Below are positions 57,169 to 64,000 of a stretch of DNA of 64,000 nucleotides, piece after piece. The notes beneath the pieces were generated by a model. It searched no databases and was not told the origin of the DNA. It was given only the letters and a program-made list of their open reading frames with translations. Within the stretch, counting starts at the first letter, position 1. Every line of letters starts with the position of its first letter. A program made the translations under genes and the position numbers. Source of the stretch: Clostridia bacterium (GTDB lineage: Bacteria > Bacillota > Clostridia > Christensenellales > Borkfalkiaceae); NCBI GenBank assembly GCA_017462735.1, contig JAFTQO010000007.1:35890-99889 (forward strand). Reading direction: 5' to 3'.

Positions 57169-59160
57169 ATGGCAGCGGAATGGATTTGGTATCCTGGCGA
57201 ATTTGAAATTAAACAACTTAACGAACTGGGCGGGAAACGGTATTTGCGGGAAATTCCGCAGTTCCCCGTCTGGCCCTCGTTCGGTTTGTATCCCAGCGTA
57301 AAATACGGCAAGGAATTCACGCTCAGCAAACCGACTCTTTTGCGTATCAAAGCGGACGGCGAGTTTTCGTTGGAAGTAGACAGAGCGGGGCATTTCCTGC
57401 CTTGTACGGACGGCACGCTGGCTTTGGAGGCAGGGAAACATTCCCTCAACGTGCACGTATGGAATACGGAAGGAAAAATCCCTTGTTTGTATGTGGACAG
57501 CAACGAGATGTGGACGGACGATAGTTGGTATTGTACCTTGCTGGACGGAGAATTTATCCACGTAGACGCGGGCGGATTCTTCGATAAAGACGTCAGTCCC
57601 AACGATTTTCGGTTAGCGTTGCAAAGACGGGACGCCGTATCCGTAGAAGAGAGGGCAGAGGGGCTGTTGTACGACTTCGGCAGAGAAACTTTCGGGTTTA
57701 TCGCCGTGGAAAAGGGCAACGGAAAAGGCAAGTTAAAGTTGTATTTAGGAGAATCGAAAGAGGAGGCGCTGGACTTTGCCGAGTGCGAATTGATTGACGA
57801 AATCGATTTGGCGGCAGGGCAGACGCAAACCAGATTCACGCGGGCGTTCCGCTATATCACCGTCGTCAAAGAGGACGGAGCGGATTACGAACAAATATAC
57901 GAGAATTTCGAATATCGAGAAGAAAAGTTACAGGCAAGTTTTTCTTGCAGCGACGAAAAGACGGAAAAAATATGGAAAGTCGCGCTCGACACCTTCCACT
58001 TGAACACCAGAGAGTTTTTCTACGACGGTATCAAGCGTGATAGATGGGTATGGTGCGGAGACGCTTATCAAAGCGGATTTTTCAACCGCTACGCCTTCTG
58101 GGACGAAGAGGTTTGGAAACGTACGATAGTAGCGTTATCCGGCAAAGGCGTACCCACGCGACATATCAATACGATTGTGGATTATACGTTGTATTGGTTG
58201 ATGGGTTTTTACGACTATTACCGTTCGACAGGAGATAAAGGGTTTGCGCAGCGTTGGTATACGCGGTTTTGCAACTGGTTGAAGTTTATCCTCGATAGGA
58301 CGGATGAGGACGGGTATTTAGTGCACTCCCCCGACGATTGGGTATTTATCGATTGGAGTGACTGTTTGACGAAGGATTGTGAAAGATACTCCTTCTTGCA
58401 GATGCTTCTTTGTGCGGCGTTGCGCCAGGCAAGTGAAATTGCTACGGTGGTCGGTCAACAAGCGGATGCGGAGAAATACTTGTCTATGAGCGGCTCCTTA
58501 AAAGCAAAAATCAACGCAGATTTTTGGATGGAAGAGAAAGGCGCTTACGCATACGGTATTAAAGACGGTAAAAGCGACGGACGGATATTCCGTCAACAAA
58601 ACGTGATGGCAGTGTTTACAGGCATTGCGGACGAAGGGCAAAGCAAACGTATTTTACAAAGCGTCCTTAAAAACGACGCAATCCCGAAAATTACCACCCC
58701 GTATATGCGTTTTTACGAATTCACAGTACTTTGTGGATTGGGAGAAACGGCGTACGTTATGGAGGAGATACGAAAGTATTTCGGTGGGATGTTGGATATC
58801 GGTGCGACCTCTTTTTGGGAGGATTACGACAGCGAGATGCAAGGGATAGAGCACTACGCTATGTACGATAGAAAGTACGGCAAGAGCCTTTGTCACGCCT
58901 GGGGGGCAACTCCTCTTTGGATTATCGGCAGATACGTTCTCGGCGTGGATACGGACGGGGTAAACAAGCAAGTAACGATTCGTCCTTGGAAAGATTTCCC
59001 GCACGACGTAACGGCAGAGGTGCCTGCATTTGGGAAACTGATCCATATAGAGAAAAAAGCAAACGTATGGACGATACTCTCTCCCGTAAACGGCGTCGTT
59101 TGCGACGGGGAAAGAAACTATGCATTAGTTGCGGGGGAAAAGATAACGGTATCGTTATAA
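57169..59160 (+). CDS. Intracellular alpha-L-rhamnosidase-like enzyme, GH78 type
   Basis: A 663-residue protein without signal peptide, so cytosolic. N-terminal beta-sandwich parts (residues 1-250) are followed by a six-hairpin catalytic barrel. The stretch TREFFYDGIKRDRWVWCGDAYQ (about 283-305) matches the GH78 'DGxxRDRxxWxGD' motif whose acid drives catalysis. WEDYDSEMQGIEHYA (about 548) and the HAWGATPLWII C-terminal motif (about 575) are also typical. It would trim L-rhamnose from imported oligosaccharides. GH78 enzymes vary in exact sugar, so the substrate is not proven. TAGGAGC precedes the ATG, 15 bp after the previous gene. Confidence 0.88.
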   Translation: MAAEWIWYPGEFEIKQLNELGGKRYLREIPQFPVWPSFGLYPSVKYGKEFTLSKPTLLRIKADGEFSLEVDRAGHFLPCTDGTLALEAGKHSLNVHVWNTEGKIPCLYVDSNEMWTDDSWYCTLLDGEFIHVDAGGFFDKDVSPNDFRLALQRRDAVSVEERAEGLLYDFGRETFGFIAVEKGNGKGKLKLYLGESKEEALDFAECELIDEIDLAAGQTQTRFTRAFRYITVVKEDGADYEQIYENFEYREEKLQASFSCSDEKTEKIWKVALDTFHLNTREFFYDGIKRDRWVWCGDAYQSGFFNRYAFWDEEVWKRTIVALSGKGVPTRHINTIVDYTLYWLMGFYDYYRSTGDKGFAQRWYTRFCNWLKFILDRTDEDGYLVHSPDDWVFIDWSDCLTKDCERYSFLQMLLCAALRQASEIATVVGQQADAEKYLSMSGSLKAKINADFWMEEKGAYAYGIKDGKSDGRIFRQQNVMAVFTGIADEGQSKRILQSVLKNDAIPKITTPYMRFYEFTVLCGLGETAYVMEEIRKYFGGMLDIGATSFWEDYDSEMQGIEHYAMYDRKYGKSLCHAWGATPLWIIGRYVLGVDTDGVNKQVTIRPWKDFPHDVTAEVPAFGKLIHIEKKANVWTILSPVNGVVCDGERNYALVAGEKITVSL

Positions 59161-59191
59161 ACTCTAACGCAGGTATATAAGGAGAAAAAAG

Positions 59192-62100
59192 ATGAAAAAG
59201 AAAAGGGGACTGATATTATTGCTCGCGGCGCTGGCAACGGCGTGTTGCGTTGGTGCTATGTCTTCCTGCGACGGTTGTGAGGGCTGTACGCCGCAAGTCG
59301 TAACCGATTACGTGGAAGAGCATAAGCCGCCTGCTGAGTATACCCTTACTATACATAAAAATATTCCCGAGGCGGGTACCGTCACGGGTATGGGTACGTA
59401 TGAAGAAGGCGATACGGCGCGCGTATTAGTCAATACCAACGAAGGGTATAAATTCGTCGGTTGGTTTAATACGAACGGTGAAAACGTTTCTCTTGATACG
59501 GGGGTAGTCTTCTATTCCTTTACCATTCACGCAAACACCGTTTTGACGGCTGTATGGGAGCCTATTCAATCTAGTGGTCCTAGCGATCCTGGTACGCCGA
59601 CCGATACGTATACCATTCAAGCGACGAAAAATATCGCCGCGGCTGGTGAAGTTGCAGGCGGTGGTCAATACGAAGCGGGCGCAACGGTCAACTTGGTAGC
59701 GGTGACGAACGTCGGTTATAAGTTTAACGGCTGGTACGACGGGTCTACGCAGGTAAGCGAAAATGCGACCTACTCCTTTATCGCGACGGAAAGCAAGACT
59801 TATCAAGCGAAGTGGGGTATTAAGCGATTGGACGTTACGTTCGATACGGACGGCGGCAGCAACGTCGACACGCAATCTATCCAAGAAGGGAAGTTTGCGA
59901 CGAAACCCGCAGACCCCACCAAAGAAGGGCATACGTTTGTAGGTTGGTATAACGGCACGGAAGAATGGTCGTTTACAGAAGATGCGATTATGCAAGAGAC
60001 TACCTTGAAAGCGCATTGGACGGCTAACGATTATACGTTGACTCTGACGAAGAATATCGACGGGGCAGGTACCGTTTCGGGCGAAGGTACGTACACGTAC
60101 GGCAAAAAGGTTACGGTCAAAGCGGTAAGCAACGCAGGCTTTACCTGGGACGGCTGGTATATGGGTAGCAATAGAGTTTCTACCGATATGGAATACGAAT
60201 ATACGATGGGCTTAGACACGACGCTTATGGCGAAGTGGGCGGGCGGTATGACCCCCGACGCGGAACCTGACACGGGCGAAGAGGATGAAACGCTTATCGG
60301 TTCCGTAGCCCCTGCCGAACCTATTTACGTCATCGGCAAGACGGGTGACTTGAACGTCACTATGACGGGCGTAGACGGCTACACGCACGTGTCCGTAGAT
60401 AAATTGACGATAGAAAACACCAATTACACGTGGGCAGACGGCTTGTTTACGTTGAAACAAGCGTTTATGGAAACGTTGACTTTGGGCGACCATATCGTAC
60501 GCGTACATACGGCGGAAGGCGTATGCAGATTTAAAGTTTGCGTCTATAAACTCGCTAAGCCGGTAGACGGTACGATTGGCGATACGAATGCGCAAAACGG
60601 CGACGTATATTACAACCAAGATAACAAGTCGAACGCTACGTTTGCGATTGATTTTGGCGGCGCGACCTTCGTTGGCATTTCGATTGGCGGCGATTCTGTG
60701 CCTCAATCGCAATACACGTTGACGGATAACACGATAGAAATCGATTATGCGTTCATTGAAGAGAGTTGTGCGGACGGCGCTAACCAAATGGTCATCGAAA
60801 CGATGGCAGGGAAGAGCGTAAGTACCTTCTATTGCACGACGGAACGCATTGTAGCGACCTTTGAAAAGACGACGTATAAGATTCAACAAGCGACGGGTGA
60901 AGACGTAGCCTTTACCTTTGACGCTAAGACGGCGTCCTATACCCTTAGCCTCGTCAGCGACGCGGCGGTAACGGCGGCAGACGATGCGGTATACGTTTAC
61001 GACGCGACCAATACCACGTTGACGATTAAAGGCAGTTACTTAGATACGCTCGAGGCGGGCATTTACGAATTCCTTTTGGAAGTATCGGATGAAGAGAGCA
61101 CGACGGTGAAATTCTGGGTAGCGGCTTACGGTCAAGAGGGCAAGACGATTGCATATCCTACGACGACCAATCCAATGAACAATTTCGATTCGATGACGAA
61201 CGGTTGGGCTTGCGGGCAAAACATGGTTACGGACGAGATGTTCACGGGCGGTGCCTCCAGTATGGTTGTGGAAGAGGCAGACGGAGCAATTAGCGGCAAG
61301 TCGCTGAAGGTTTCTTCGCTGTACGGCACGGAAGTAGGTTGGAACACCTTGCTCGGCTATAACCTTGACTTTGTAGAAACGCAACGTTATTTAGTCAAGT
61401 TCAAGATGCGCATTACGTTTGCTACCGACGCGACCAACGGTCAAATCGCGGTACGTTTCTTCAAGAATATTAGCGAGACGGAAGAAGCGGTTGTCAACGG
61501 TCTGTTTGTGAACGTGGACGCGAACGGCGCTAACGGACTTGCCGACGCAAGCGACGCGATGACTAACTATACGTACGACTCGATTACGGGCGTGTATGAC
61601 GTCAATGCTTATATGACGCCTAACGCATCGGGACAAATGTTGAACATTACGGCAATCAACCTCGGTTACTGCGTAGTAATGATTGACGATATTATGATTT
61701 TGGCGGTAGACAGTTCTTCGTCGGCAGGTTTGCCTGATTACGACTTTGAAGACAAGGCGACGGGTGCAGGCCTCAACGACTTCGGTTTGACGACGGTTGG
61801 CGCTACGGGCGTTGTCGTAGAAGAAGGCGCTATCAACGGCAACAAGTCCTTGCAACTTACTTCGACGACGGACGGCGCGGCGGCTGAGTGGAATATTATG
61901 CTCAGGTCCAACTGCGCGTTGACGGCGGGCGAAAGGTACCTGTTGACGGCGAAAGTGAAGTGGACGTTGCCTACGACGATTTCGTCGGGTACGATTGCGT
62001 TCCGTTTGGTAGGTACGGGAGAAGTTAACGGCTTGTTTATGAACGTTTCTGCGGACACAGCCTCTGCAGGTACGACGAGCGACACGCAAACGTCGATGGT

Positions 62101-64000
62101 CTACGACTCGGCAACGGGTGTGGCGACGGTGAAAGTGTATATGACGCCGACGAACGCCGATCAAAAACTGAATATTACGACGGTAGGTTTGGGTGCTTGG
62201 ACTTTGCTTATAGACGATATCAAGATGGAACGTATCGTCGAAACGGGTATCAAGTACACCTTTGAAGATGCGACGACGGGCGACTATATGTCGCAAATGA
62301 CGAATGCCTTCTACACGGGCGGTTCGACGGCGACGGTTATCGAAACGGGCGCGATCAGCGGTACTAAGTCTTTGCAAGTGACGACGGCAACGAGTGCTGA
62401 AAATGCAGGTTGGAACGTATTGATGCAAAGCGATACGGCAGTAGTCGTCGGTACGAGATATTTGACGCAACTCAAATTCAAGTACACTATGCCTACGACG
62501 ATTTCGTCGGGTACGATTGCTATCCGTTTGGTGGGCAGTAGCGAAGTGAACGGTATGTTCTTCGACGTGGCGGGCGGTGCGCCTAGCCAAGGCACGACGA
62601 GCGATACCGAATCCTCCTTCTCGTACGACGCAGCGACGGGTGTCATCACGGCGAACGTCTATATGACGGCAACTTCGTCCGATCAAAAACTGAATATTAC
62701 AACCGTTGGCGGCGGCGTTTGGACGATTGTGATGGATGACTTCTACTTCGGTACGGACGTAGGATTCGACATTACGACGGGCGGTGACGTTGGTGGCGAA
62801 ACGGGCGGCACGGGCGAAGGCGGCGGTACTTCCTCCTCCCTCGTTGCGTTCGATTTTGAAAATGCCAGCGAAGGCGCTTGGAATGCTCTGGATAAACTGA
62901 ACAACGGTCTTGGGGCAGATGCAAGCGTCGTCACGACGGGCGCGATCAACGGTACCAAGTCCTTGCAACTTACGACCAACGCAACGGGCGAGGGCGCAGG
63001 TTGGAATATTATGATGCACAGTGCCTTTGGTTCGACTGCAGGTACGAGATATGCAATCTCGATGAAACTCAAACCCGTGACTGTCCCCAGCGGTACGGAT
63101 AAACAAATCTACGTGCGTTTGGTTGGCGCAACGGATAGTATGCAAGTCAACGGTTTGGTCGTCAATATGGTTGACGCCAGCGTGGCAAGTACGACGGATT
63201 CGCAGACGACTTTCTCGTACGATTTCTCGACGGGTATCGCTACGGCAACCGTCTATATGACGGCGACGGAAAACAATCAAAACTTCTACTTGACGACGGT
63301 AGGCGGCGGTGCGTGGACGCTTTTGGTCGACGACTTCGTCATCGAAGAAGCCGAGGCCGTTTCCTACACGGTCACGGCGACTAGTGAAGATACGACGAAA
63401 GGTACGGTAACGGGTGGTAGCACGTACGTAGGCGGCGCAAGTGCGACGCTTACAGCGACCCCCGCGACGGGTTACGTCTTTGACGGTTGGTATGAAGGGG
63501 ATGCGAGAGTTTCCACCAGCGCAACGTACACGTTTACGGTAACGGCAGACAAGACACTCATGGCGAAATTCATAGCGGAGAGCAGTGTGACGACGTACAC
63601 GGTTACGGCAACTAGTGCCAACACGGCGCAAGGTACGGTAACGGGCGGTGGCGCGTATGCGGAAGGCGCAAGCGTCACTTTGCAAGCAACCCCTGCAACG
63701 GGTTACGTCTTTGACGGTTGGTATAACGAAAGCGACGCGCTTGTGGATAGCGCTCCTTCCTATACCTTCACCGCTAATAACAACGTAACGCTGACGGCGA
63801 AATTTAAAGTCGCCCCCGTAACGGCGCTTACCTCCAATGATTTTGAAAGTGCAAACCTTGGTTCCTACTCGGTGCTTGACGCGACGACGGGCTGCACGTC
63901 TATGTTGTATCCTACGGAAAACGGCGCGACGGGTCAAGTAGTGGGCGCTATAAGCGGCACGAAGTCTTTACAACTTACGACGACGGAAGCGGGAAAGACC
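59192..64000 (+). CDS. Giant surface lipoprotein of repeated binding-like modules (3' truncated by window edge)
   Basis: The frame is open from 59,192 to the window end (1603 codons seen). It starts with a lipoprotein signal (MKKKRGLILLLAALATACC..., lipobox MSSC, residue ~26). Residues ~48-350 hold four InlB-B/Flg_new-type repeats (YTLTIHKNI..., YTIQATKNI..., DVTFDTDGGSN..., YTLTLTKNI...). Ig-like strands follow to ~650. Then come at least four ~180-residue modules, each with F-E/D start, 'GAIxGxKSLQxTT' and 'LNITTVGxGxWTxxxDD', resembling CBM4/9-type folds. Two more InlB-B repeats lie near 1390-1530, and a further module starts at ~1545. AAGGAG precedes the ATG. A glycan-capturing role is inferred. 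Confidence 0.85.
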   Translation, partial: MKKKRGLILLLAALATACCVGAMSSCDGCEGCTPQVVTDYVEEHKPPAEYTLTIHKNIPEAGTVTGMGTYEEGDTARVLVNTNEGYKFVGWFNTNGENVSLDTGVVFYSFTIHANTVLTAVWEPIQSSGPSDPGTPTDTYTIQATKNIAAAGEVAGGGQYEAGATVNLVAVTNVGYKFNGWYDGSTQVSENATYSFIATESKTYQAKWGIKRLDVTFDTDGGSNVDTQSIQEGKFATKPADPTKEGHTFVGWYNGTEEWSFTEDAIMQETTLKAHWTANDYTLTLTKNIDGAGTVSGEGTYTYGKKVTVKAVSNAGFTWDGWYMGSNRVSTDMEYEYTMGLDTTLMAKWAGGMTPDAEPDTGEEDETLIGSVAPAEPIYVIGKTGDLNVTMTGVDGYTHVSVDKLTIENTNYTWADGLFTLKQAFMETLTLGDHIVRVHTAEGVCRFKVCVYKLAKPVDGTIGDTNAQNGDVYYNQDNKSNATFAIDFGGATFVGISIGGDSVPQSQYTLTDNTIEIDYAFIEESCADGANQMVIETMAGKSVSTFYCTTERIVATFEKTTYKIQQATGEDVAFTFDAKTASYTLSLVSDAAVTAADDAVYVYDATNTTLTIKGSYLDTLEAGIYEFLLEVSDEESTTVKFWVAAYGQEGKTIAYPTTTNPMNNFDSMTNGWACGQNMVTDEMFTGGASSMVVEEADGAISGKSLKVSSLYGTEVGWNTLLGYNLDFVETQRYLVKFKMRITFATDATNGQIAVRFFKNISETEEAVVNGLFVNVDANGANGLADASDAMTNYTYDSITGVYDVNAYMTPNASGQMLNITAINLGYCVVMIDDIMILAVDSSSSAGLPDYDFEDKATGAGLNDFGLTTVGATGVVVEEGAINGNKSLQLTSTTDGAAAEWNIMLRSNCALTAGERYLLTAKVKWTLPTTISSGTIAFRLVGTGEVNGLFMNVSADTASAGTTSDTQTSMVYDSATGVATVKVYMTPTNADQKLNITTVGLGAWTLLIDDIKMERIVETGIKYTFEDATTGDYMSQMTNAFYTGGSTATVIETGAISGTKSLQVTTATSAENAGWNVLMQSDTAVVVGTRYLTQLKFKYTMPTTISSGTIAIRLVGSSEVNGMFFDVAGGAPSQGTTSDTESSFSYDAATGVITANVYMTATSSDQKLNITTVGGGVWTIVMDDFYFGTDVGFDITTGGDVGGETGGTGEGGGTSSSLVAFDFENASEGAWNALDKLNNGLGADASVVTTGAINGTKSLQLTTNATGEGAGWNIMMHSAFGSTAGTRYAISMKLKPVTVPSGTDKQIYVRLVGATDSMQVNGLVVNMVDASVASTTDSQTTFSYDFSTGIATATVYMTATENNQNFYLTTVGGGAWTLLVDDFVIEEAEAVSYTVTATSEDTTKGTVTGGSTYVGGASATLTATPATGYVFDGWYEGDARVSTSATYTFTVTADKTLMAKFIAESSVTTYTVTATSANTAQGTVTGGGAYAEGASVTLQATPATGYVFDGWYNESDALVDSAPSYTFTANNNVTLTAKFKVAPVTALTSNDFESANLGSYSVLDATTGCTSMLYPTENGATGQVVGAISGTKSLQLTTTEAGKT

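Noticed and set aside
61391-63937. An 848-codon open frame on the minus strand opposite the giant lipoprotein
   Set aside because: It has no ribosome site or recognisable domain and is Arg/His-rich. It is the mirror of a Thr/Gly/Ala-rich repeat gene whose codon use (ACG, GGC, GTC) leaves few stops on the other strand.
1-64000. CRISPR arrays, insertion sequences with transposases, prophage genes, rRNA genes
   Set aside because: I looked for regularly spaced repeats, transposase or integrase motifs and rRNA stretches and saw none.

Overview
The window looks like chromosome from an endospore-forming, Gram-positive anaerobe of the Clostridia, probably a gut commensal. The evidence is spoVT, spoIIR and the sleB-ypeB germination pair, a rubrerythrin, a Na+/alanine-glycine type symporter behind a glycine riboswitch, many lipoproteins with Gram-positive style lipoboxes, and consensus TTGACA-N17-TATAAT promoters with strong GGAGG ribosome sites. 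The small-protein content and the GC-S/transmembrane/Arg-Lys protein tails resemble uncultured Christensenellales-like lineages, but that placement is inference.

Layout. 1-3.5 kb: end of feoB with its Cys-rich partner, spoVT, tRNA-Leu and a small lipoprotein. 3.5-21.8 kb: an apparently single operon for fructan use. It holds two secreted repeat proteins, a fructokinase, three GH32 enzymes (anchored, lipoprotein, cytosolic), a LacI regulator, and an ABC importer (binding protein plus two permeases, no ATPase). Two copies of a TTGGAAACGRTTCCAA operator lie in the control regions and are probably read by the operon's own LacI protein. 21.9-28.0 kb (minus strand): asparaginase, an O-antigen-ligase-like polymerase, and rfbC-D-B-A for dTDP-L-rhamnose. 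28.1-36.1 kb: glycine riboswitch and symporter, two tandemly duplicated ABC ATPase/permease pairs, cardiolipin synthase, and a decayed pseudogene. 36.2-43.7 kb: housekeeping genes (fba, rplM-rpsI, rubrerythrin, trmL), an unusual membrane lipoprotein, an acidic zinc-ribbon protein, and an overlapping pair of tiny genes that fall below usual gene-calling length. 43.8-47.7 kb: spoIIR, sleB-ypeB, a SecB-like chaperone, tRNA-Gly. 47.7-64 kb: a second carbohydrate locus headed by an AraC regulator: a binding protein fused to surface repeats, two permeases, a surface protein, an (alpha/alpha)6 glycosidase, a GH78-type alpha-L-rhamnosidase, and a giant repeat lipoprotein that runs off the right edge.

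How the genes work together. In the fructan locus the surface GH32 enzymes and repeat proteins would bind and cut levan, inulin or sucrose-like polymers outside. The ABC importer takes up the oligosaccharides, the cytosolic GH32 splits them, and the fructokinase feeds fructose 6-phosphate into glycolysis, where fba (elsewhere in the window) acts. In the second locus rhamnose-capped oligosaccharides would be bound, imported and trimmed by the intracellular rhamnosidase.

The most interesting signal is the 5' leader of the AraC gene (47,790-47,966). A strong promoter is followed by a 28-bp rod-like RNA fold, an exactly competing alternative helix, an antiterminator, and a perfect intrinsic terminator just before the gene. 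This is the architecture of a transcriptional riboswitch, and I do not recognise it as any known class. Other leads are the spoIIR ribosome site buried in the upstream gene's terminator, a GH32 enzyme whose nucleophile motif reads NEPH instead of NDPN, and two overlapping micro-genes.
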